From Meghimatium bilineatum (taxonomy: Eukaryota; Mollusca; Gastropoda; Stylommatophora; Philomycidae): a stretch of 64,000 nucleotides of DNA. Each line of letters starts with the position of its first letter. Position 1 is the stretch's first letter. A model generated the notes under the pieces. That model saw only the letters and a list, made by a program, of their open reading frames with translations, was not told the origin of the DNA and ran no database searches. The stretch spans positions 23,006,173-23,070,172 of the forward strand of contig CM067311.1 in the NCBI GenBank assembly GCA_034231615.1, written 5' to 3'. The translations under genes were made by a program, and so were the position numbers. Of the stretch, positions 9,907-21,900 are shown piece by piece.

Positions 9907-12900
9907 GTGAGTACAATGAATGTCACTTTTAAGAAAAAATATGTTTTTCGATATATTCCACACACAAAAAAAGCAGTGGCTCGTTTAGTGTCAGCGTGGC
10001 AATCTGTTAGATTGTAGCTCCAATGATTATAATAGCGCTCACCTTAAAACTTCTTGCACAAATCTTCAATAAATGTCTTTTATCTGTACCATCTTTAGCT
10101 AGCCTTTTTAGTTCTTCCAAGCCATATCTACAAGACTCTCTCTATCAAAGAATATTTCCCGCAGGCAGAACCCGAATAACTTCACGTATCTTGGCTGATG
10201 CAACTGATCGAGTGTCGCAAACTAATGAAAAACACGGGAAAAAGTCAGATCACCCAAGGTCAATGATGATATTTGAGATCTGCTCGTATGACTATGCAGG
10301 AGAGTGACTTGGCTACAGGGTATTTGAGGGATTCAAACAGGTAACCTCTCTTCCACTCCTCTCGTAATTATGCAGGACCGTGAGGTAGATTTTCTCAATG
10401 TGATGCATGTCTTCGAAATGCCGCACTCCCTTCAAAGGTTTTTCTTCGAAATGCCGCCCCTTAAATGTATTTTAATTGGTGCCGCCTGATGCGGTCGTCT
10501 CTCTGCATCATTGCACGGCCCCATAATTATATCAAAATACCCTCCTCCACCCCCCCCCTCCTCAATTTTTTAAAATTATGCGCAAAAACGTGGTGCGACA
10601 AACACCACATAATTTTATCAGATGTTTAGAAGTTTTTTTTTAAAAAATCACACATTTGTTGGAGTAAAAAAAAAACCCGTTTTGTTGACGTCGACTTTTG
10701 TCAATCCCATCCTCCCCCTTGTCAACAACTGTCTAACTTGTTCAAGCTCCCCTTCCGCCGATTGTTGATGTAATTATTCAACACACACTAATCATACTTT
10801 TTCCGTTTATATTTTATTGGTTGGGGGGGGGGGGAATAAATTTTATTGTCTTTATTTGATAAAATTAAACAAGGGATCCTGGATTCTTCACAATCGGGAG
10901 AGGGGGGAGGAGGACAAATTTACAACAAATTGTTGATTGCAATTTATGGAAAGGAAAGGCTCTCCCCCCCCCCAGTCCGGGGTGGAACCCCGTCCCACTA
11001 CCACATCTCTTATGGCATGCATTAGGGAGCCGCGTTAGCTCAGTGGTTAGTGCACTGGCTTCGCATATGAGTGGTCCTGGGTTCATTCCCCAGTAGAGGC
11101 GGAAATGTTTTCAGATCGCAACGGCTCCCAGGTCGACCCAGCCTTAAATGGGTACCGGATTAATCCGGGAAGTAAAGACTGCGAGGGAGAGGAGATGGCT
11201 ACCGCCCTCATTTGCAGAGCCTGTGAAATGTGAGATCGCTAACATCTCACACCCCTACGGCATTAATAAATGCTATGGGTTACTTTACTATGGCATGCAT
11301 AACATCTCTCCTTGTGGACTCTGTTAAATCACAGGAGAAGCTCCAGTATATATCAAGGCCGTAGATGTGTCTTTAGTACTTTCAACAAAAAAAAAGTCAT
11401 TTGACGATTTTCATGATTAATTCTGAAGAAGATTAATTATTTGTGCAATGTTTAGTGGACTTGTAATTCCGAAAAAATAATCATGTTTCTAATTGTCATT
11501 TGTAATTCCCTCTTTTGTATGAGAAAGGTGGTTACCCATTTGCAGAAAATAATTTAGAAAGGGGGAGCGGGGTCACAAAAAGAGGGATGGTGTCATCAAG
11601 GTTATGGCGGACTTAGACACGCGGCAACGGGCACTCTTCATGCTTCTACAAATGGTGGTGCTATCTGTTATAAATTATGTCGTCGGCCTACTGACACTGT
11701 CACAGACACAAGTAGATAGGTTGGAAAAAATACAAAATGAGGCAACGAGATCGATGCTGGGTGTACTAGGGATATACCCATCACTACAGCGATTTTTTTG
11801 CTTGATCTCCCCAGTATTAGATCGCGACATCAAGTTAGCGCAAGTGAAGTCATATCTAAAAGGAACAAGAATATACTCATCACCCATTACACCAACGTCT
11901 GGATGCGACAAAGAGAAAACGAAACAAGCGGGATAGATTATGGATGTCAGAAGCTGCAGACACACTGTGAAAAGTAGGCTTATGTGAAATAGAAGTAGGA
12001 AAGTGCAGTGAATGGGAGGAGGTAGACATTGAGAAAAAAAAATCACTGACTAACGTAATAATTCAACTACATAACGCGTGTTGGAGATGGACTGAGGTTA
12101 CAGTACAAGAGCTCGCGCAGCTACACTCGAAGCCAGAAGACGTAATTTATATACATAGATGGCTGTCAACAGAAATACAAATAAATGCGGCTGGGGTTTT
12201 GTTGCCTACAGAAACAGCTTGAAGTTGGTTGATAGACCATCTGCATACTCCACTATGACATCGTGCGTGAGGATGGAGGTAAAGGGTATGAAGTAGCACT
12301 AAGCTGGTTGATAACTGTCATCAACCCACCAGGTAATACTCACAGACTCTCAAAGCATGCTGCGCAAGATAGAAAATAACATGATGAGAAAGGAATGGGT
12401 TGCGTTATTGAATAACTCAATTGTACAAGGCATTACGTGGATATACTGCCCGGATCACGCGGAAACGAAAGAGCATTCATTGACTCATTGGCAGACAGCG
12501 CTGTGAGCGACGGCACAGTACTGAGAAGAGGTAAAGCTTACGTAATTAAAGCAGTAATAAATTCATTTCTCCGCCGAAGAAGGGTGTGTGGGGCCATTGG
12601 CGCAAATAAATCGGTGACATAACGCATTTCCATTCTCTGGACTACAGCAGGCTGGAAATCTAGTAGGACAATTGCTAAAAGAAAGATCGATCGGGAGTTT
12701 GAGAATGAACGATGAAGAAGAAGGAATTCATTGCAAAATGAAAACATTGACAATGAGACTGAAAACGTACACATACAAGGAATGACAGAATTGGAAGTGT
12801 TTAGAGGTGAGGGAAGAAAATATACTCTTTTTGGAAAGAACCGAAGATCACGTAGTCTACACCTGACTGGGACTTTATATGCACTCGAATGGCTGCTGGA

Positions 12901-15900
12901 ACGGAGAGCGGAACACTTATGGGAATGTCGTGTATGCTATGATGCTAGTTTCTAATCGAGAACGGGGGGGGGGGGGGAATTTCACATCTTTTGGCTAAGA
13001 AACATAGTACTAAAAGTCATGTTCTGATCTCCTGTGGGAGGAGGTGTTGGTTTAAATCCTCTCCACTCTCCCTTAGATACGGGTTTTTTAACATATACTG
13101 TACAGAGCTACTGTAGCACAACTGACAACTTTATTTCTATTTCAGCTGTATCCTGATCAGGTAGCTCTACTTTTGGATGCCTTCAAGAATCCACCCCAGA
13201 CAAGAGAAGAAGGACTTTACTATGATGACAAACAGTACACGTGTATCAGGGCAGACTCCTACTCAATCTATGCCAAATGTGTAAGTCCTATAGCTATTCT
13301 TGCCCAATTAGATTTATCAACATCAGGTTTTGTGTTGAATGATTTGATAACCACAGGAATTACCAGCGATTAGCTAGCTCTTACTTCATATGTGCAATGG
13401 AGAGGTTTCTCAGCTTTCTTTCATACCCAGGAGACTTCACCTATCCGCTTTGCGCAATGTCTATATGGCTATATATGGGGGGGGGGGGTGTTCTACTAAA
13501 AAGGGGGGGGGGGTAAATGTGTTGGATGAAGGAAACCATCAAATTTTCTCAGAACGTTTTGTTTATGCATGTGGCTTTTACTGTTATCGAGTCCCATGCT
13601 ATTTGTCTTATTATCTAGTATCTTCTCTCTCAAGTGTAGAGATTGTGTTCAAGTGTGGAGATCTTGGAATGTAGAGTTTATATTTATCTTGAAATGTAGA
13701 GATTGTGTTTACCTTGGAATGTGTGCCATATGATTTATTCTTTCCAGAACGTTGTCTTCCTAATGAACTCCCAGAACCCTTCTCTGTCTTAGGCAGTGCG
13801 GCTTGAAATTTCCAACTACGGATTCATGTTATCTTTAATGTCGTCAGTCCAACATCTTCTTGGTCTGTCCTTTCTCGTCCTCCCAGGTGCTATGCCCTAA
13901 TTGGAATGTAGATGTTGCTTATGTCCAGGAAAGTAGAGAATAGTTTTACCCTGAAGTTTAGAGATTATTTGTAAGCTGGAATGTAGGGAATGCTTCTTTC
14001 ATGGAGTTTAGAAATCAAGTTTATCTTGAAATGTAGAAATTGCACCATCCATTAAGTGTAGAGATTAGGTTTACCTTGGAATGCAGGGTGTGCTGCTACC
14101 CTGGAGTTTAGTGATTATAGGGAAGAAACATCACCTGTTTGCAAACATCTGCAAGGTCATCTGATCATTACCTGATTCAGCATGTAATTATCTTAGAGTC
14201 TGGGTGGAATGAATTCATTTAGCTCCAAGAATATTACTCACATAGAGACCTACAATCGTTATACTTCATTTCTGTGTCTAAATTTTGTTTAAATATTTAT
14301 TATATGTTTAATTCATCATCCTCATTAAGTGACGTCTCCTCAACGAGGGTTGGCTGCAACGTATCTCCAACATCTCCTGTCTCTTGTCTTGGTGGTGCAC
14401 TCTGCTAGACTGTAACCTGTCCATCGTGTGATGTTACTCTCCCACTTGTATCTCTGCCTACCTCTTGCTCGCTTCCCTTTGACTTTACCCTCAAGTAAGG
14501 TCTTCAGTAAGGTGTCATGTCTTTTAATGTGTCCAAAGTATTTTATTTGCCTGATCTTTATTTCTCTTAGTAGTTCTTTCTTCATATTAAGTGTCTTTAG
14601 CACCTCTTTATTTGTTTTCTTCTCGTTCCATGATGTTCTCCCTATTCCCACATACCCACAAAGGCATCAATTTTGTCTTCTAATTGTTTATTTAGTGTCC
14701 ATGTTTCTGAGCTATATATTAATATGGAATAGATGTAGCATTTTATAATTCTCATTTTTAACTTGTTTGTAATTTGTTTAGATATTAATTTTTTCCTCAT
14801 GTCATTGAAGGTACTTTTAGCCATTCCTATTCTCCTTTTAACTTCTGTTTCACATCTGCCATCATTTGTGACTATGTGTCCAAGATATTGATACTGTTTT
14901 ACTTGTTGAAGTTTCTCTCCCTGTATGTTTATGTTTACCTCTTGTTCTTCTGTGTCTTTGCTGATTATCATGGTTTTTGTTTTTTGGATATTTATATCCA
15001 GTCCATATTCATTACTTGATTTATTGACTTGATCTATTAGTCTTTGTAGTTCATGTTCACTTTCTGCTAAAAGAACAGTGTCATCTGCATATCTAAGGTT
15101 GTTTATTATTTTCCCATTGATCTTGAGTCCTGGTATTTCTTCTATATTTTTAAAGATATTCTCTGTGTAGATATTAAATAGGCTTGGTGATAAAATGCAT
15201 CCTTGTTTTACCCCTCTTCTTATTTCTTATTGAGGCAGTTTGTTCCCAATATATATTTCTAATCAATCTGATGTCTTTTCCATCTATGCCTATTTTTTGA
15301 AGACATTTGATTAATTTTTCATGTTGGACTCCGTCAAAGGCCTTGCTGTAGTTTATGAAGCAAATATAGATAATTTTTTGGACTTCTATATATTTATCTA
15401 TCACTAGCCAGATACTCAGTATAGCTTCTCTGGTTCCTTTGTTTTTCCTAAAACCGAATTGTTCTTCACCGGCCTCCATGTCTATCTTGTTCTTAATTTT
15501 TTCATGTATTATCTTGAGGAAGTATTTTAGTTAGATGGCTCATTAGACTTATTGTTCTATATTCTGTACAGTCCACAGTCCTGGGCTTCTTAGGTAGTGG
15601 TATGAATATTGATGATGTTAGGTCTTTAGGTATATGGCCTATTTCGTATATGTCATTGCAAATTTCTGTGATAGTATCTACACCAAAGACTGTAGATTAG
15701 AGTTTTTATTATGTCTGCTATTATGTTGTCCAAGCCAGCTGCCTTTCCACATTTTATTAAATTTATTGCATGTTCTACTTCTGATTTCAGTATTGCTGGT
15801 CCATCATTGTTGTGTATTGTTGGTTTTTTATTCCGTCAAACAGTTCTGTCACATAATCTGCCCATCTTGTAAGTGCTTCTGTTTTATTGAATATTATTTT

Positions 15901-18900
15901 ACCATTTTTATCTTTAATGCAGCCACCCCCATTTATAGGATTTTTCTTATTTGTGATCAGCCTTATCTCCTTATGCATTAATTTTGTCTTCTGTTGTATG
16001 GACATCTCCTCTATTTCACTGCATTTTGTTTCTAGTCATTGTTTTTTCGCTGTTCTGCACATATTATGTATCTCCTTGTCTATAATTGAGTATTTTGGTG
16101 TATTTTTAGCCTTCTTTCTTTCTGTCATTTTCTCTAATATTTCATCTGTCATCCATGTTTGTTTGTTCTTGGTATTTCTTATTGGTAAATTTTCATTTGA
16201 TGTTTGAATACTTTTCCTTAGGCTGTCCCATTTATTGTCTATTTTCCCTTCTGTATTGTTCCATGCACTCTATCATTAGATGTTCATATCTATTCCTTTA
16301 CATCTACAAGGCATTTTTGTTGTATGTCTGGTTGTTTTAGTGCTGATGCGTCTATCTGTGGTTCTTGGACTCCTCTATTTACTATCTTTTTAAGTTTGAC
16401 ATTTATTTTGCACAGCACTGGATTATGGTCAGAGTTGATATCTGCACCTGGGTATGTTTTGATGTTTTTGACACTATTTCTAAATCTATTGTTGATCATA
16501 ATGTAATCTATTTGGTTCCTCTTTCTGTCTCCAGGGCTTTTCCATGTATATAATCTTCTATTTTCATGTTCAAAGAATGTATTACATATGATTATATTGT
16601 TCTCCTCACAGAACTGTATAAGTCTTTCTCCTCTGTCATTTCTTGTTCCTAGTCCGAATTGCCCTACAATGTTCTTATGTCTTCCTTTCCCTATTTTTGC
16701 ATTCATGTCTCCCATGACTATTAAAATGTCTGTTGATTTTAATGGTTTGAGTAGTTGTTGTAGATCTTCGTAGTACTGTTCTATTTCTTCTTCAGTGTAA
16801 TCTGTTGTTGGTGCATATGTTTGTATAATGGCTAGATCAAACGGTTTTGCTTTGATCTATAGCATCATCATTCTATCATTATATGTCCAGTACCCACTGA
16901 TATATTTTTCTATTTATTTCCTGATGAGTATTCCTACCCCTCATTCATGGTAATCTCCTCCTGAATGTATAAAACTAAAATTTTCTTTTCTTGTGTACCC
17001 AGCATCTTTCCATCTTGTCTCTGCTATTCCTAGAATATCTACATCTAATGTTTCTGCCTATATTAGATATTAATATTAATATTAAATTTTCTAGCTTCCC
17101 TGATTGGTGTAGTGTTCTAACATTCCATGTTCCTATTTTAATATGTTGTTACTAAAGTTTAGATGTTGTTGATACATTGCTTGGCTTTGGGGTGTACGTG
17201 GTAAGGTCCCAGTCTTTCCACGGTTACAGGGAATTAAATAAATGTGATGATTCTGATGAGAGTTGTTTGAATCGTCATGTAGTTTTACATTTGTAGAAAA
17301 TAATAAAATATGCATATAATTAAAATGTAAAATTGGATGACACAAAATCTTACCCGTGGAGAACCACAGACAACAATAATTGTGACAGAACATTATAAAT
17401 GATATTATTTTGTTAGTAATCCACTTCTGAATGCACAATATTTTAGAAAATTGAGATTTGTATAACATTTTGTGAACTGTTCTCAAACTCGTATCATATC
17501 AAAACTGAAATTGTTAACTTAAATATGATTAAAGTATCATCTGTTATATGTCCATTTAAAGAAAATGAAATAGCTTTATAGATTTGTAGACTGTTGTATC
17601 AAGTGATTGTTATTGTTAAATCTATTTAAACAATATAATTGCATGCAAAAAATATAAATATAAAAAAGGAGAGAAAATAAATTTCCCTTACCAAGTATCT
17701 GACGCAATGATAACTGTTCTAGAACCTTTCCTTTCATCGTATATTTCAATTTTGAAAACACAATAGGCCGAACTAATAAATGTTAACTGGATTTATAAAT
17801 TCTTAATTATTCACAAATTAAAAGGGATTGAAAAGCAATTGAATAGCCAAGGGTAGACCTAGAGTACGCTGGATCGACAACATCAAAGAGACATTACACG
17901 AACACCAAATAACATTATCTGTAGCTGCCAGAAAAGCGAGAACAAGAACATTGTATCTCCCTCGACACCCGAAAAGAGTAAAATAGGAAGGGAAGAAGAA
18001 GAAGAAAAGTAATTATATGCACAGGAAAAGTTAACAAAACTCAATTTTCCAAATTGCTTGCCATTATAAAAATTGTAAACATGATGAAAAACCTATATAA
18101 AACACACAAATTTTATGTAATATTCAGATATGTGCCTCAAATTTCACAAAGATGTATTTACTTGCTGTCGGAAGTACTTCTGGTTAGTCAAGATTTCTAA
18201 AAATGACAAAACAAATGTTTTTCAGTTAGTATATAACAGATTCAAATGTACTGAGTGTTCGCCAAATAATGGTAAGTGAATATAAAAATATATATATAAA
18301 AATGGATAAAGATCAGTTTTATGTTTAACAATATACAGAATGAACATTTCAATCAAAAGGTCTTTATCAATATAGGGACAAACAAGCGCAGATTGGAAAA
18401 TATCAGATTTGAACAATGCATAGGATTGACATTTCGACTAAAAGTTCTTTATCAAGATAAGAACATACAAACACATATTGGAAGTTTTCTCCAAATGACT
18501 CAATTTTTCACCAAATAATGAGAGCTGTACTTTCTAAATATTTTAGAAGATGATCTGAATATAAAAGACCATTAGCAACAGATAAAGAATATGTGGAAAG
18601 AAATAAGCATTTAACTTTTGGGGATAAAGTATTTAAGAATAATTGGAATGATAATAGTTACCTTTAAAGCTAGGTAAAAAAATGAAAATAAGAAAACATA
18701 CCTGCACAGATGCAAAACCACAGGTTCCAATGGTTCTGTAATTCCTTCTTTATAGACATTGTTTGTCTCTATGTGACATGTCCTATACACATCGTTGCCC
18801 TCACTGCCTAAGTATCTAGCTCTATGAAAGCTATGCATGGCCTCTTCCAGTGCCATGTTCAGAAGGTCTTTGATGTCATGTGTCCATCATAGTCTTGGTC

Positions 18901-21900
18901 TGGCTCTTGTTCTCTTTCCTGGAACTTTTCTCTTCATGATTAATTTTTCTAAACTATTGTGTCTTTATATGTGTCCAAAATATGGGCTGTTGCCGATAAC
19001 ATTTCCAGTTTAACTGGGAATTGAACCTTGGATCACCCATGTGTTGGACAACATTGTAGCCTGTGATCCATCTCATAAAAAATCGCTAGGTTTGAACATT
19101 TCTTCTGTGGATGTTCAGAGATTATCACCAACCCTAGTAGTGTTACTGGTATGAACTATAGTAACAAACTGGGTGATGAAGTTTTGCTAATCACTGGATA
19201 TAGATGATAGTAACAAACTGGGTGATGAAGTTTTGCTAATCACTGGATATAGATGATATCACAAGAAAATCATCCTATTTTTCTCTTAGTTTATATTTAA
19301 TGATCCATTTTAAAGTATAAATATTTCAAGTCCAATGTATTTTCAATACTGGTAGTCATAATACATGTTTAGCGATTTTTAATATTTTCTATCATAAATT
19401 TAATCTTCATACCAATTTTGTGTTATTGCTGTCAGACATGTACACTTGCAAAAGAACAAGAGAGAAAGCTTACTACCTGTGAAATGAGATTTCTAAGAAA
19501 AGCAGTAAGCAAAACAAGAAGAGATCATGTGTGGAATGCAGAGATTACAAGAACAGTTGGAGCAACATATGTGGTCAAATATATTGAAAAACAGAGACTG
19601 AAATGGTTCAGCCACTTAATGAGAATGAATTCTTATTGGCCAGCAGCAAGAGCATACGTGAAAATATAAACAGCAAGATACAGAGGAAGACCAAGAAGAA
19701 GGTGGATTGAAGGAACAGACATGGTCCGAAAACTGGTTGTCATTCAATCTTTCAACACCTTACAGCAAAAGCAAATAAAAGACAATAGAAAGAATGTTTT
19801 CATTATATTAAAATAATACAGCGGATTACCTTTGTAGCACAGACCATTACGACAAGTTCCCTATTTAACAACACATTTCCCAATTAATGTTATTGTTTAT
19901 ACTGTATATATCATATTCCTGTTATTACATAAATATTTCATTGGTTTGAACCACGTTGTTATCATGAAATTTGACTTTATTATTTCAGGGCAGCAGTGGT
20001 CTCGTATTGGCCAAGACTGGGTCAATGCTCATTATGGCGACATACACAGAAAACATGTACCCAAGTGTGTGTGTGGAGGCTGTAGAAAAACTTGGTAAGT
20101 TAGACTTCACAATACAGCAGAATTCCTCTATAGTGTATTCTTTTATAACAATTTCCTTATATAACAACACTTTTCAAAATCCTCAATTATATTTATTCTA
20201 TATTATTTGTACTGTATATAGTGCATTTCTGTTATTACATGTTGCTATAACAGAATTCCACTGTAACAGCTTTGATGAATTCTGAAATTATTACACCATG
20301 CTCATCTGTGTGTTGCCAGGGTCCAAAAGTTGAGCAAAAAATAGCAATAAAAGGGTTTAAAAGCAGTAGAAGATTGACTTCACTGTACTCGGTTTCCCAT
20401 ATGTACTCCGTGACTCTCAATGAAGCGGCACACCGCCTGCCGAGAGTACCACTCATAGCACATAACTGTAGCTTCAAGTGATAATCCACAGGGATCTCCG
20501 AAAAAAATCCACCTTAAAAACAAGACGACATGAGCCTGTGACCTCTTGAACACAAGGCGAACAGCTTAACCACTACGCCAGGGAGATCCCCACGTAGCAT
20601 TACTGTTACCTAAAAAATAGCAATACTGTTACCTAACATTCATGTCATAGGAGTTGACTATGTAATCCCATAAAGGGTCAAAATTACCCAGGGACCATGC
20701 TGAAATTGGATGTATCAGGCCAAAAAGTGAAGAAATCAAGTAGTTGGAACAATAGTGGAGTTATGTGTTGTTAGAATATTAGAGAATCCTGTAGTTGGAA
20801 CACTGGTGGAGTTATGTGTTGTTAGAATATTAGAGAATCCTGTAGTTGGAACATTGGTGGAGTTATGTGTTGTTAGAATATTAGAGAATCCTGTAGTTGG
20901 AACATTGGTGGAGTTATGTGTTGTTAGAATATTAGAGAATCCTGTAGTTGGAACATTGGTGGAGTTATGTGTTGTTAGAATATTAGACGAATCCTGTAGT
21001 TGGAACACTGGTGGAGTTATGTGTTGTTAGAATATTAGAGAATCCTGTAGTTGGAACATTGGTGGAGTTATGTGATCTTAGAATATTAGGAGAATCAAAT
21101 GTTTTGATTAGAGTAATGGTGAAGTCTTGTATTGTCAAAGTTAACTAGCATAGATTAGTAATTCCATTCTTTTTTCAAGCTGCTACACCTTTCTATAAAA
21201 GCCAATGTGATCCTTGACTCCCATTTTATAGAATCAAATTATTTGTAACCTTGATAAATTTAAAGAGGTTGTTTATTAATGTAAAAAATAGATTGTTCTG
21301 TATAATTGCAACTATATGCTTATTTAATGCAATTATTGAAATTATAACTCGTTAACAAGCTTCAAAATTTGGGATTGAGTTTTTGTTAATACCAATCTTA
21401 TGTCATTCTCAATATTCAATCTGTTTCTTGTTTTAGATTCAAATGTGTGTGTCATGTGACATATTCTCTCAAGAACATTGTCCTCCTAATGAACTCCGTG
21501 AACCCCTCTCTGTCTTGGGTGATGCGATTGCATTTTCCGACAACGTATTCATGCTATCTTTAATGTTGTCAGTCCATCGTCTTCTTGATCTGCCTTTCCT
21601 CCTCCTCCCAGGTGCCCTACCCTCCATTATTTATCTTTCTTAACAGTTGTCTCTTTATATGACCAAACAGGTGTAGTTTTCTTTTTGCTATTCTTCTTCT
21701 TCTGCATTCAGCATCTGTGGTCATGCTATATTGTCAGGCCTGTCATCAAGACGAAGTCCACTGTCTTCTCCAGGTCAGAGCGGCTGCCCCATAGCTTTTG
21801 CCTCAAGTCTGTATCTTCTGGCCAGGTCTGCTGTCTCTGCTATTTGTATGTTGGGCAGTCCTGAAGTATGTTTTTTGCTATTGTGTTTAGTAACCAACAC

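Noticed and set aside
11023-11110. Functional tRNA gene at the tSINE-1 head
   Set aside because: It is part of a 266-bp unit present three times with target-site duplication, so it is a SINE.
14428-16773. Many plus-strand ORFs rich in Leu, Phe and Ser that look like membrane proteins
   Set aside because: They are the reverse strand of a LINE whose coding strand is A-rich; the hydrophobic look is a composition effect.
19971-20285. PFN4 read-through ORF extending exon 3
   Set aside because: The extension begins at a consensus GTAAGT donor and runs into a mariner-type element. A downstream exon restores the expected C-terminus.
20736-21030. Overlapping 90-codon ORFs on both strands
   Set aside because: Products of a 51-bp tandem repeat whose length is a multiple of three.
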